From Symbiodinium natans (lineage: Eukaryota > Sar > Dinophyceae > Suessiales > Symbiodiniaceae), in assembly GCA_905221605.1 (NCBI GenBank), contig CAJNDS010002246.1, forward strand, positions 78,501 to 142,500: a stretch of 64,000 bases of DNA, written 5' to 3'. Positions 33,400-44,578 of the stretch are shown piece after piece. Each line of letters starts with the position of its first letter. Within the stretch, counting starts at the first letter, position 1. The translations under genes and the position numbers were made by a program. The notes below the pieces were generated by a model, which did no database searches, was not told the origin of the DNA, and saw nothing but the letters and a program-made list of their open reading frames with translations.

Positions 33400-35740
33400 C
33401 GCTGAACCCTAAACCTTAATCCCAAAAACCAAGGGTTTTGCACTGCTTGGGGCCGGCGCCGGAATCAGGCGTTTCATTTGTTGAAGGCTTAGTGGGGCAA
33501 TAATAGGTTTAGGGTTTAGGGCCTTTAGGGTTTAGGGTTTAGGGTTTAGGGCTTAGGGCTTAGGGCTTAGGGTTTAGCGTTGTAGTTTTGTCACTGAGGG
33601 TTCGAAGCTTTAAGGGACCAGCGGATTGGAGCAGGGGTCTGTAAGATGTCCAAGAGTCTAGAAGATAATAAACAGTTTCTCTAACTTAGGGTCGCACCCT
33701 CAAAAGGCACCCCCCCCCCCCGGCCCAAAATCCTGAACCCTTAGAGAATTCCCCAGACTGCGACCTAAGGTGGGCTACTAGAGCCTAGAGTCACGCAGGA
33801 ATAGAAAGGGTAGCCCTTTTGAACCCTAAACCCTAAACCCAAAACCCTATAAGGAGTAGAAAGGGTACCCCTTTTTGGTTCAAAAGGGGGAGTTACGACG
33901 CCGAGGACTGCTTTTTCTCAGGCCTGCGGGTGTCATCCGCTCCGTGGATCTATGAGCCAGTACGCCCCGACTGGGATTCGAGTTTAGGGCTTCAAGTTTA
34001 AACTGGCCTAGGGTAAGCTTCTGTTAGGTTGGCTACTTTATAAGAGACCTTGAACCACAAACTGAAAGGAAAAGGGTACCACCGGGCCACCAAGCTAACC
34101 CTAAAACCGGGAGGATTGTGTCCTACTTCCAGCAACCCGGTCTGCTTAGCACCCGTTCACCAAGTGCCGAAGTCTCCCTAAACCTCCCTAAACCCTAAAC
34201 CCTAAACCGCCTAAACCCTAAACTTTAACCCCTAAACCCAAAACCCTAAGAAAGAGGGAACAGGGGACTCTGAGCCCGAGTCCAGTCTTGATGCTTGCAA
34301 GTGAGGAGCTCCCCTTCAAGAGACAGCGCCGCGAACGCGCGTGCTGTTGAGAAAACCTGGGCGCAACTCGAAAATCAGCCGAAACACTAAAGCCTAGACC
34401 CTAAACCCTGAACCCTAACCCCTAAACCCTGAACCCTAAACCCTAAATCCCAAACCCTGAACCCTAGATACATGCCTCAACTCCTAGCCTACACCTTAAA
34501 ATCCCAACCCTTACAAGGAGGGGCCCCCTAGTTATAAGTAGGGTTATAGGGGCCCTAAATTGGGTTATAAGGATCCTAACTTAGGTTATAAGTCCCTTAA
34601 CTATAGCTAGCATAGTAAGCGGGCCCCTCCTTGTAGGCCATAAGTCTTACACGTGCAAATACACACACACACAATACGAAATCAACAGCCAAAGCAACAC
34701 AAAATGCAACTGTGGCGCGATGCCGATGTCACAAGCCAGTTGAGTCTGGACCTGTATATCACGCCGCAGCAGGGCGCAGAGTTGTCTGGGGCTCGGGACC
34801 GGGTTTAGGGGTCTACAACTCTTAAGCTTCAAATTTTGGGGTCATAAGGGGACACGTATCACGATGGTTGTTCGGACCTCAAGCCCTACATCCCAAACCC
34901 ACAAGCCCAGATTTAGGGTTTAGGGTTTTGATCCGAATCGAAAATGTCTTCAATTGGGTAAGGCCCCCCATTTTGGGGTGTAGGGTTTAGGGCCCCCACG
35001 TAATCATGGGGCCCTATCCGAGATCTGCAACCATCAGCAACAAGATCCACCAGCGCGCTCCCCACCGCCCATTCCCTAAACCCTACAACTAAAACCCTAT
35101 AAACCCTAAAACCTATAACGGCCCCAAAAGACTGCCCAAGGCCCCGGAAGCAACAGCCGAGACTTACGCACAAAAAGCCGCCGAACAACTCCGGATTTCT
35201 ATAAACCCTGATCCCTGAACCCTAAACCATATAAACCCTAAACCATATAAACCCTAAACCATATAAACCCTAAACCCTAAACCCTAAACCCTAAACCCTA
35301 AACCCGGAACCAGGGGAGTGCCCTTCATCATGGCTTAGAGATGTTTTGGTGTCACCGACACAAGAAATTAGAAACAGCAAGCTTAGATGAACGAACAAAT
35401 CAACACGTAGACAAATCGAAATAAGCTTATGTGTATAACATAATGTAATCTAATCTGAGATAAATAGTATAATGATTATAGTTGAATTTAAGAGCATAAC
35501 ATAATATCAAATAAAAATATATAACATGCACATGTATACATATATAGATGAATCTGCATATATGCACATATATATATATATATGCATATGTGTGTATATA
35601 TACAACATATATATATGGTACCCCCCCCCCATATGCCCACACTTTTTCCTCTCAGGTGCCATGGTAGGGTTTAGAGGCTTAGGATTTCGAAGCCTCCGAG
35701 GGCAGCGAGCACGAAAGCGCTCTACTGTACCAAAGTTTTA
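33400..35740. other. Arrays, MITEs and candidate plus-strand coding pieces
   Basis: A family C-like element lies at about 34012-34097 and a family D element at 34512-34635 (TACAAGGAGGGGCCCCC ... GGGCCCCTCCTTGTA). Plus-strand frames at 33889-33975 (DAEDCFFSGLRVSSAPWIYE), 34103-34170, 34268-34368 (LMLASEELPFKRQRRERA then stop) and 34684-34803 (TSQLSLDLYITPQQGAEL) look protein-like but lack motifs. ATATAAACCCTAAACC repeats lie at 35220-35300, and an AT-rich block with TA microsatellite at 35420-35630. Confidence 0.45.
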
Positions 35741-35743
35741 GGC

Positions 35744-37005
35744 CCAGAAGAGCAAAAACGCTGTACTGTCCCAAAAAAACCAATCTTTTTAAGCAAAAAC
35801 AAGCAAAAATGCCGTACTGTCCCAAAAAACCAAAAAAACCAAAGTTTGGAGACCTCCAGGCCCTGGAGGAGCCCAAGGTCTCCAAACTTTGGTTTTTTTG
35901 GTTTTTTTGGGACAGTACAGCATTTTTGCACTTTTTGCCTTAAAAAGATTGGTTTTTTTGGGACAGTACAGCACTTTCGAGGCCTGGGACTGCAAAAACG
36001 CTGTACTGTCCCAAAAAAACCAATCTTTTTAAGCAAAAACAAGCAAAAATGCCGTACTGTCCCAAAAAAACCAAAAAAACCAAAGTTTGGAGACCTCCAG
36101 GCCCTGGAGGAGCCCAAGGTCTCCAAACTTTGGTTTTTTTGGTTTTTTTGGGACAGTACAGCATTTTTGCACTTTTTGCCTTAAAAAGATTGGTTTTTTT
36201 GGGACAGTACAGCACTTTCGAGGCCTGGGACTGCAAAAACGCTGTACTGTCCCAAAAAAACCAATCTTTTTAAGCAAAAACAAGCAAAAATGCCGTACTG
36301 TCCCAAAAAACCAAAAAAACCAAAGTTTGGAGACCTCCAGGCCCTGGAGGAGCCCAAGGTCTCCAAACTTTGGTTTTTTTGGTTTTTTTGGGACAGTACA
36401 GCATTTTTGCACTTTTTGCCTTGAAAAGATTGGTTTTTTTGGGACAGTACAGCACTTTCGACGCCTGGGACTGCAAAAACGCTGTACTGTCCCAAAAAAA
36501 CCAAACTCTCTTTAAGCAAAAACAAGCAAAAATGCCGTACTGTCCCAAAAAAAACCAAAAAAAACCAAAGTTTGGAGACCTCCAGGCCCTGGAGGAGCCC
36601 AAGGTCTCCAAACTTTGGTTTTTTTGGTTTTTTTGGGACAGTACAGCATTTTTGCACTTTTTGTCTTAAAAAGATTGGTTTTTTTGGGACAGTACAGCAC
36701 TTTCGAGGCCTGGGACTGCAAAAACGCTGTACTGTCCCAAAAAAAACAATCTTTGTAAGCCAAAACAAGCAAAAATGCCGTACTGTCCCAAAAAAACCAA
36801 AAAAACCAAAGTTTGGAGACCTCCAGGCCCTGAAGCAGCCCAAGGTCTCCAAACTTTGGTTTTTTTGGTTTTTTTGGGACAGTACAGCATTTTTGCACTT
36901 TTTGCCTTGAAAAGATTGGTTTTTTTGGGACAGTACAGCACTTTCGAGGCCTGGGACTGCAAAAATGCTGTACTGTCCCAAAAAACCAATCTTTTAAGCC
37001 GATTC
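35744..37005. repeat. Hairpin satellite, five ~241-bp units
   Basis: A unit recurs at spacings of about 241, 240, 245 and 241 bp, judged by TTTGGAGACC at 35845, 36086, 36326, 36571 and 36812. Each unit is built of inverted pairs: GCTGTACTGTCCC against GGGACAGTACAGC, CCAATCTTTTTAAG against AAAAAGATTGG, and AAAGTTTGGAGACC against GGTCTCCAAACTTT around the centre CCAGGCCCTGGAGGAGCCCA. RNA from either strand would form long perfect hairpins. The many overlapping open frames on both strands (up to 266 codons) follow from the repeat and are not counted as genes. Confidence 0.95.
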
Positions 37006-37870
37006 ATATTATTTTATACAGGAGTCCGATTGGTTTCTATTCATTTAGCAAGGTTCCTTCTCATTTTAAAAGGATTCCTATGAATTATAACCGGTTCTTT
37101 TCAATTTGGTAAGGGTTCCTATTCATTTTCATAGGCTTCCTATTAACTTTCACCGGTTCCGAAAAAATATTGGCAGGATTCCTATGAAGTCAATAGAGGA
37201 TTCCTATTTATTTCTATAGGATTCCAATAAAGTTTCATAGGGTTCCTAATTCTTTTAATAAGGCTCCTACTAATGTAATCAAATTCCTATCAAGTTTAAT
37301 CAGATGCTTATTCATGTTAATGGGATTCGTATTTATTTTAATAGGGATCTCATTCGTTTGAAAGGGATACCGATTGGTTTAGGCTCATATTAATTTTAGT
37401 AGGATTCCTACTATTTAGGGGTTCACACTTGTTTTTTATAGGAGTCCCATTGGTTCCTATTAATTTTAGTAGGGGCCCTCTTCAGTTTATTAGGATTGCT
37501 ATCAAGTATAATTCGGTTCTACTTTTTCTAGGGTTCCTATGGATTGAAATAGAGGATTCCTGTTTTTCTGCGTATAAGATCCCAATACATTTCCATAGTT
37601 TGCCGAATTATTTTAATAAGGCTCCTACAAATGTATGATTCCTTTCAATTTAGATAGGATTCTGTCATTTGAATAGGGTTCCCATAGAATTTAATAGAAT
37701 TAAGGGTTCTCATTCCTATTAATGGGTTTCCTTTTCATTTTTATAAGATTCCTATTGAAACAAGATGAATCCTATTGAACCCAATTTAATTTGATAGGAA
37801 CGCTATTCACATGCATAGGATTTCTATTTAAACTCATAGCATGCAATCCACAATCTCGAGCAAATTGTTC
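37006..37870. repeat. AT-rich degenerate ~24-bp repeat with higher-order copies
   Basis: A loose unit around AGGATTCCTATTNATTTTAAT recurs about 35 times, often diverged. Blocks of it are duplicated: 37021-37100 resembles 37441-37520, and 37191-37300 resembles 37549-37655. No coding signal. It follows directly on the hairpin satellite and contains no telomere repeat. Confidence 0.8.
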
Positions 37871-37984
37871 AGGTCACTTCTGCTGGAGTTTTATGGGAGT
37901 TCCTCCCCGCTTTAAAAACCACCGCGGGTGGCGGAACGTAGTGTTTTTGTCTGGAAACCATGCTGAAGCGTGGGCGCATGGGGG

Positions 37985-38122
37985 GGGGGGTAGCATATAT
38001 ATATATATATAGTCTTATTGGCACTTTGGGATCTTTTTGCTAGCGTTGAGGGCATGGACTTCGGAGGTGTTTTCGCCCACCCCCCCCCCCCCCCCCCCCC
38101 CACCCCCCCCCCCCCCCCCACC

Positions 38123-38157
<35 letters not shown>

Positions 38158-38184
38158 ACCCCCCCCCCCCCCCCCCCCCCACCC

Positions 38185-38218
<34 letters not shown>

Positions 38219-38220
38219 AG
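37985..38220. repeat. TA microsatellite and ~140-bp poly-C block
   Basis: A (TA)n run at 37996-38011 is followed by almost uninterrupted C from about 38080 to 38218, broken by a few A. The Pro-rich and Gly-rich frames here are artefacts. Length is unreliable in sequencing. Confidence 0.9.
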
Positions 38221-38289
38221 AAAAAAAAAAAGGCCCAAGATCAAGAAGACCACAAATCCCCACCAAAAACCCTACTCATCCTGAACCCT

Positions 38290-39200
38290 GATGCCCTCCA
38301 AGCCGGGGGGGGGGGTTAGGGTTTAGGGATGAGGGTTTAGGGTTTAGGGTTTAGGGTTTAGGGTTTAGGGTTTAGGGTTTAGGGTTTAGGGTTTAGGGTT
38401 TACCCTGAGTCCCTCAAGCCTCTTCGGTGTTTGCGCCTGCAGAAGATGCAGAAGGGAGTGAGGGCGTGCATGCTTTTCTGATTTTTTCTTGTTGTGGGGA
38501 GGCGGGGGGGGGGGGGGGGGCTTAAAAGGGGTTTCTAGTGCTTGTAGGCCCTAAATCCTAAACCCTAGACCCTAAACCCTAGACCCTAAACCATTAACCC
38601 TAAGCCGTAAACCCTAGGATTAAGATTGAAGCTCTAGGTCAAGGGGCTTCAACCTTGGACGCTACAAGCAGGGTGTTCGGCTTCTGCTTCATCGGTGCGG
38701 TTTGGGGCTTAGGGCTTAGAGCTTGGGGCTTGGGGCTTAGGGTTCAGGGTTGAGGGTTGAGGGTTTAGGGTTTAAGGCTTAGGGTTTAGGGCTTAGGGTT
38801 TATAGGCTTCCGGGGTTTGGAGGTTTATGACGTCGGTGTTCCGGATTGGGGGCTTCTCTTGGATCGTTGGACCCGAGGGGGTTGTGGGCTTAGAGGGGCG
38901 CAGGTTAGTGCGAAAGTCCCGGAGGTGCGCCCCCTATGTAGCCCGAACCTCCCACATCTCGACCTCCCTGTTCTTATCACCCGATGCTCGTGTCTTGAGG
39001 CGCGCACTGTCTAGGTAGGACCTTGGCATATATCCCTTTCAGCGCAGAACTTTTCTTGGCGGCTTAGATGAATCTAGCAAGAAGCATCCCTTCAAGGCCA
39101 AAACCCTCCCCTCCCCCCTCCCCCCGCCCCTGCTCCCTAAACCCTAAACCCTAAACCCTCAACCCTAAACCCTAAACCATATAAACCCTAAACTCTAAAC
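38290..39200. other. Arrays and candidate plus-strand pieces
   Basis: A T-type array lies at 38325-38402, a poly-G at 38504-38520, C-type degenerate repeats at 38545-38600 and 39135-39175. 38621-38705 is open on the plus strand (GASTLDATSRVFGFCFIG). 39042-39105 follows ATCCCTTTCAG, a good acceptor, and reads TFLGGLDESSKKHPFKAK. These are unconfirmed. Confidence 0.4.
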
Positions 39201-39210
39201 CCAATTACGC

Positions 39211-39254
39211 CGACCCGCCTGAACCAGCGTCGCCCCAGCAGACCACCTCGGAAA
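39211..39254 (-). CDS. RCC1-like half-exon B
   Basis: Minus strand: TTCGTGCAG / TT TCC GAG GTG GTC TGC TGG, encoding SEVVCWGDAGSGGS and ending before GCGTAATT (GC donor). It carries the full V-V-x-W-G-x(5)-G-G signature. It should follow the half-exon A at 39720-39776, though the joint codon is unclear. A family C MITE lies just upstream (39289-39402). Confidence 0.72.
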
Positions 39255-39288
39255 CTGCACGAACTCTAGCCTTGAAGGTATGAGGTAC

Positions 39289-39402
39289 CTAGCCTAGACC
39301 CGGGAGTAACCTGGGAATGAAAGGGTGCCCTTTTGGGTTTTAAGGGGATTATAAGGGAACCCCAACCCTAAAAAAAGGAAAAAAGGCCCTACTCCCGGTC
39401 CT
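39289..39402. mobile_element. MITE family C copy in intron
   Basis: Contains AAAGGGTGCCCTTTTGGG, GGGGATTATAAGGGAACCCC and AAAAGGCCCTACTCCCGGTCC, inverse to TAGACCCGGGAGTAACC at its left end. It lies 35 bp upstream of the half-exon B in coding sense. Confidence 0.6.
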
Positions 39403-39719
39403 AGTAGCTCTTTAGTTCGTTACTGAAGAAGCCAGTCTTCAGGAATTTAGGGTTGAAGGACATAGAAGAAGCCCGAAACCCAAAACCAGAAACCCTAAAC
39501 CCAGAACCATAAGCCCTGAGCCCCAAACCCTCCACCCGAATTCCCGGAAACTTAGGACTCCACCCTATGAAGGGAACTCAAAGCCATAAACATTTTAAGG
39601 TTCAGGGTTTAGGGTTTAGGGTTTAATTAGGGTTTAGGGTTTAGGGTTCAGGGTTCAGGGTTTAGGGTTTAGGGCAAGTTGATGGTTGGTGCTGCTTAGT
39701 TATTTCGTTCGCAAGGCAC

Positions 39720-39776
39720 CCTCCCATCGACTCGCTGCGCGGCGAAGGCGCGCTGCGTGGCGCATAGGAAACGGAC
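39720..39776 (-). CDS. RCC1-like half-exon A
   Basis: Minus strand: TGGCTGCAG / GTC CGT TTC, encoding VRFLCATQRAFAAQRVDG. A donor may be GT after AGG, or lie within GATGGGAGGG. In phase 0 it joins the upstream half-exon B at 41362-41432, whose end is ICEQLTE, to give the classical Q-L-x-x-V-R-x-I/L-x-A-T-x-x-A-F-A-A linkage of the repeat. Confidence 0.8.
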
Positions 39777-39779
39777 CTG

Positions 39780-41360
39780 CAGCCAGCCGTTCGCAGGGGT
39801 TTGGGGCTTCATAAACAGGGTTGTGGGGTCAGGGTTAAGAATGTTCAGGGTTCAGAGTTTTGGGTTTGCGGTTTAGGGTTCCCAAGCTTAGGGTGTATAG
39901 AGTATTGCGGGTTCTAGAGTGTTGGATGGATGTTCGGGATATGGAGGGTTGCTTTAAGTGCAGGCTACGTAGGTCCGGTAAGCCCTGAACATAAAACCCG
40001 AAACCCACAAGCCCTGACCGAAATGCAAAAGGCCCGAAATCCAATCGACTCTGAAGCCTTAACTAATACTAATAATTGTAATAATATTAATAAAAATAAT
40101 TAGGGTAATAGCAATAGTAATAATGATAAGCTGTAAACGTCGCAACCCTAAACTCTGTACCCAAACCCCTGAATGAAGCCAGAAATGCAGATGGTATGTT
40201 CCGCGGTGTTTCCTTGTGGCTTTTTTCTGACGCAGGGCCCTCACCCTAAACCCTGAACCCCACATTTTTGGGGGTCAAGGGGGGCTAGTTTTGTTGTCGA
40301 ATATGCTGTCAAGGCAAGAGGCCATAAAACTCTGAACCCTCAACACTTCAACCGCTAAACCTCTAAACCAGAAACCCCTAGATCTAAAACCGAAACCCCA
40401 TAAATCTCAAAACCCCAGACCCCTAAAAAAAACCCAAACCCCGAAACCCCTAAACCCCGAAACGCCTCCTTAGCGAATCCTCGAACCAATAAGACTCCTT
40501 AAGCCCTAGTGATCCCAAACCCCAAGACCACCAAATCTTCATCCTTGGGGTTAGGGTTTAGGGTGCAGGGATTCGGCCTTCGGGTTTAGGTTGCAAAGGC
40601 TTACGGTTTAGGGTTTAAGGTTCAGGGTGCAAGGGTTTAGGTTTAGGGTCATGCGTTTAGAGTGCTAGGGTTTAGGGGTTCAGGGGTTTAGGGTGCAGGG
40701 AGTAGGGTTCGGGGTTGGGGTTTCGGGACAAGGGTTCGGGGCTTGGGGTTTAAGGTTTGCCTCCAGACTCCAAAGCCACAAAACCCGGCACCCTTGATTT
40801 TTCAGGCCTCAAACCAAAAGCGCAATTGGGAAGGACCATGTGTGCCCTAAACCCTAAACCCTAAACCCTAAACCCTAAACCCTAAACCCTAAACCCTAAA
40901 CCCTAAACCCTAAACTGCTTGTAAAGAGGCTCGTGTGTACCTGAACTTTGCAGTTGCCACGTCACTGTTCACCCTCCTTATCAGGAACCACGAACCTTCA
41001 AGCGTGATGGGAAGGTGGGGGTTGGATCGAAACGCTAAACCCTAAACCCCAAACCCCAAAACTCTAAAGACTTAGCCCTCAAGCCCTTCCTTTTTTCTGA
41101 GCCACAAGTCCGAAGACTGCAAAAGAACGCAACCCAAAAGTCTCATAGGTTCCACCCCAAATAGTCGGGCAATGACCTTCCCCCCCCCCCCTTTGGCACC
41201 TTGGTGATACTTGAGGGTGAACCCAAAAACCTTTTTGTCAGGGGTGACCCATCTAAACCCTAAACCGAACCCTATACCCTAGACCCTAAACCCTAAACCC
41301 CAAACCCTAAACCCCAAACCCTAAACCCTAAGTCGGTTCCCATGGAAAGCTGAAGCCATG
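39780..41360. other. Intron with arrays and unique filler
   Basis: Interpreted as the intron between the half-exons at 41362-41432 and 39720-39776. It holds degenerate T-type repeats (40540-40760), a C-type array (40842-40918), a trinucleotide/AT-rich piece (40065-40135) and C-type repeats (41260-41330). The piece 40910-41030 is unique and has no clear role. Confidence 0.5.
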
Positions 41361-41361
41361 C

Positions 41362-41432
41362 CTCCGTCAGCTGCTCGCAGATGGACACGCAGCGGCCGCC
41401 CCACTCTGGAACGCCCCAGGCAACAACGCCAC
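41362..41432 (-). CDS. RCC1-like half-exon B
   Basis: Minus strand: GGGCCGCAG / GT GGC GTT GTT GCC TGG, encoding GVVAWGVPEWGGRCVSICEQ then LTE before GCATGG (GC donor). Joined to the preceding half-exon (...GCC GAC G) the junction codon is GGT (Gly), restoring D-G-G-V-V-A-W-G. Its flanks are CCCTAAA on the left and TTTAGGG on the right in plus-strand view. Confidence 0.85.
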
Positions 41433-41805
41433 CTGCGGCCCCCAAGCAAGGGATGAAGTGTCGCCTAGGCCCTGTTCAGGGTTTAGGGTTTAGGGTTTCG
41501 GGTTTAGGGTTTGGGGTTTAGGGTTCCCTAACCCCAAGGCCTCATGAGCTTTTACTTTCTGGAGCTCACTGCCGGGGAAGGTCTACGAATGTTGCTTGAT
41601 TTAAGTGATTGTTTGGGACGTCACACTCAAGGACTGCTCAGGGTTTAGGGATATTGGGATGTAGGGATTTAGGGATTTAGGGATTAGGGTTTAGGGTTTA
41701 GCAGTATGTAGGGTTTGGGGGGTGACCAAACGGCATGTCTCCCCTAACAACCGTGAACCCCAAAAACCCTAAACCCTACCTAAAGCTCTGTAGTAGGGAC
41801 CGCGC

Positions 41806-41862
41806 CGTCGGCGCAAATTGCAGCAAAGGCTGCCTCACCGGCAGCGATGCTGCGAAGCCCTC
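41806..41862 (-). CDS. RCC1-like half-exon A
   Basis: Minus strand: CCCTAAACGAAG / GA GGG CTT CGC AGC ATC, encoding GLRSIAAGEAAFAAICAD and ending GAC G / GCGCGG (GC donor, phase 1). It joins 41362-41432 across a 373-bp intron. The telomere array begins four bases upstream of the acceptor. Confidence 0.85.
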
Positions 41863-42103
41863 CTTCGTTTAGGGTATGAGGTTTTGGTTTCAGGGTTTGG
41901 GGTTTAGGGTTTAGAATTTGGGGTTTAAGGGGCGGGGTTTCGGGTTCAGTGTTAAGGGTTTAAGGCGTGGGGTTGAGGGTTTAGTGTTTGGGGCTTTGGG
42001 ATTAGTTCGATAAGCAGTCAGCTCATGCACAGTCATATATTGAGAGTGACTGCTTGGAGTTGCAGGGCGCAAGCTTTACAGATGAGGTTTCAGGGATTGA
42101 GGC

Positions 42104-42168
42104 CTTCCTGATTAGCGCAACGAACGACTGAGCTGCGGCCTTGGAAGCGAACAAATAGTACACCGATC
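42104..42168 (-). CDS. RCC1-like half-exon A
   Basis: Minus strand: GAGAAG / GATCG, then VYYLFASKAAAQSFVALIRK, then AAG / GCCTCA (GC donor). The pattern V-x-x-L-x-A-S-x(5)-F-V-A-L matches half-exon A with a slightly longer middle. No matching half-exon B was found before the next A at 41862, so a B may be missing or too diverged. Confidence 0.65.
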
Positions 42169-42169
42169 C

Positions 42170-42668
42170 TTCTCCCTTCTCCGCCCTCGTCCCGAGTAGG
42201 GTTTAGGTTTAGGCTTTAGGGTTTAGGGTAAAAGGGTTTAACTTTATGGACTAGAAGGTTAACGTGTTTAAGGGTTAAGGTTTATAGGGCAGCGAGCAGG
42301 CCCCCCCACCGAGCAGCGCAAGCGCAAACAAAAACACAGGTAAGCACGATTTCGACTCGCTGGGTCAGGTCAAGTGACGTGGCGCTGTGTCCAGCAACTG
42401 GACACGAAAGGAATGAAGAAAGGCGAAGAAAGAAGAGCCAAACAAGGGGAAAAGAAAGCAAAGGAGAGGGATGGAGGGAACGAGGGAAGGAGAAAGAAAG
42501 AGAACGATAAAGTCTTGTGGGAACGAGAGGTGGAGACGAGGAGAGAGAGGAGAAAGGGAGAAAGGTAAAGAGGAAGAGATAATAATTAGAGGGGAAAGAC
42601 AGAAAAGGATAGGGAGATAAGAGTAAGGAACGACCCTTGCCCAAGCGACAAGGGTCTCTGTCGGGCAC
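42170..42668. other. Polypurine tract
   Basis: 42400-42640 is almost pure purine on the plus strand (GAAGAAAGGCGAAGAAAGAAG...). The open frames on both strands here come from this composition. The left part (42170-42300) has degenerate telomere repeats. Confidence 0.7.
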
Positions 42669-43097
42669 TTATCTCAGCTGCGTGGGAAGAGACCGGAGCT
42701 GCGTGGGAGGAGACCGGAGGGCCAACAGCCTGCGCCTTGTATCTCGGCATACCAAATCTGCACCTGCAGAGCTCATAGGCGGACGCGGAGCCCGCAGAGG
42801 AATCGTGGATAACTCAACGGGCCGGCCTTTGGCGTCCTTCTCCCGCACGCTGGCCTGCTGAAGAGGCCACACGTCCAAGTCGGCCCCACTCTCGCAAAGC
42901 ATACATGCACACTTCGTCTTTGATGTGTGGTACGCTGACGCCTTGCTGCCGCAGCGAATCGAAGCGCCGCCGAGACTATAGGCTTTGTGGCATCTCTGAC
43001 GCGCACACCTTTCATGGCGGGGAAGCGGCGGAAACACGAGACCACTTGGCGGAACCCTGCTCGTAAGCCAAGAGTTGCCCAGCCTTCCGCCCTCCAT
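42669..43097 (-). CDS. Hypothetical protein, 142 codons
   Basis: One of the longer frames in unique sequence. It is rich in Arg, Ser and Cys and contains KTKCACMLCESGADLDVWPL, a C-x-C-x2-C cluster that could bind metal. An ATG lies at its start and the stop at its end. The overlapping 90-codon frame in another register is considered its shadow. The C-terminus repeats the motif LRSLPTQLR, from the DNA repeat GAGACCGGAG. Confidence 0.4.
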   Translation of the reverse strand: MEGGRLGNSWLTSRVPPSGLVFPPLPRHERCARQRCHKAYSLGGASIRCGSKASAYHTSKTKCACMLCESGADLDVWPLQQASVREKDAKGRPVELSTIPLRAPRPPMSSAGADLVCRDTRRRLLALRSPPTQLRSLPTQLR

Positions 43098-43270
43098 CCT
43101 CCCAGCAGCTTGTGTTTGCTGGGTGGGAATTTAGGGGTTTGGGTTTTCGGGTCAAGGGTTTAGGTTGGGTCTAGGGTTTAGGGTCTTGGGTTAGGGTTTA
43201 GGGTTCATAAAGTAGGGTTTTACGGTCTAGATTTTAGGTTTAGGGTGTAGGGTCTGGGTCCAGGGTTTAG

Positions 43271-44578
43271 GGCTGGGGCCTGGCATAAACAGCATCAGAG
43301 GGCTCAACGCAGGATCAAGCATTACACAAGAATTTCACAAGGGGCCACATTTAAGGTTTCGGCGCGCAAGGCTTCAGCTTTATTTCGCCAGCCAAGGCTA
43401 TTGTACAGACATTCGCGAGAGAAGCATGGGCTGACCAGCCTGCCCCGTGCTGGGCTTCAGCTTGTACCCTGCAATTGGCACAGGATTATTGCTTTGAGCA
43501 GCAGCTTGCCGTTCTGAGCTGTATCATGGCTGACGATCATAGGGACAGCAGCTTGATTGAGCCCACAGCGAAACTTTGATGGATGACAAGGCAGGCGAGG
43601 CATTGCCACGCTGTTGAATTCTGATGAGCCCTTATCCTCGTGAATCAGTGAAGGGTCTTGGGCATTTTTGGGGAATGTTCCAAACACCGATCACGGCAGC
43701 CCCAAACAGCAAACATAGATGGACAGCCATCATAACACTTCGGACTGCACTGTTGCATCATTGCTGTCAAGCTTATTGCTTCGGAACAATCCTGAAAACC
43801 TGCTGAAGTTACTTGTATCCTCAACAACGCAAAACACAAATTGCCTGGATGCTCGGCCCTCCCTGCTGCATCGGTAGCAAGAGGCCCAACACCTCGGCTG
43901 GGGCCTGGCATAAACAGCATCAGAGGGCTCAACGCAGGATTAAGCATTACACAAGAATTTCACAAGGGGCCACATTTAAGGTTTCGGCGCGCAAGGCTTC
44001 AGCTTTATTTCGCGAGCCAAGGCTATTGTACAGACATTCGCGAGAGAAGCATGGGCTGACCAGCCTGCCCCGTGCTGGGCTTCAGCTTGTAACCTGCAAC
44101 TGGCACAGGATTATTGCTTTGAGCAGCAGCTTGCCGTTCTGAGCTGTATCATGGCTGACGATCATAGGGACAGCAGCTTGATTGAGCCCACAGCGAAACT
44201 TTGATGGATGACAAGGCAGGCGAGGCATTGCCACACTGTTGAATTCTGATAAGCCCTAATCCTCGTGAATCAGCGAAGGGTCTTGGGCATTTTTGGGGAA
44301 TGAACTCCACCGCGTCAGGTCCAAATATCGATCACGGCAGCCCCAAACAGCAAACATAGATGGACAGCCCTCATAACACTTCGGACTGCACTGTTGCATC
44401 ATTGCTGTCAAGCTTATTGCTTCGGAACAATCCTGAAAACCTGCTGAAGTTACTTGTATCCTCAACAACGCAAAACACAAATTGCCTGGATGCTCCGGCC
44501 CTCCTTGCTGCATCGGTAGCAAGAGGCCCAACACCTCGGCTGGGGCCTGGCATAAACAGCATCAGAGGGCTTACTGCA
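43271..44578. repeat. Tandem duplication of 625 and 642 bp
   Basis: The phrase GGCTGGGGCCTGGCATAAAC occurs at 43271, 43896 and 44538, marking two full units and the start of a third. The units are about 97% alike. The second is 17 bp longer because of AACTCCACCGCGTCAGG near 44303, absent from the first near 43676. Confidence 0.93.

Noticed and set aside
36181-36981. Open frame of 266 codons (and several of 100-140) on both strands
   Set aside because: They are translations of the hairpin satellite; the same peptide recurs every 241 bp on both strands.
38015-38291. Poly-Pro and poly-Gly frames
   Set aside because: Produced by the long poly-C block.
42282-42668. Ser/Leu-rich 128-codon frame opposite the polypurine tract
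   Set aside because: Polypyrimidine translation, low complexity.
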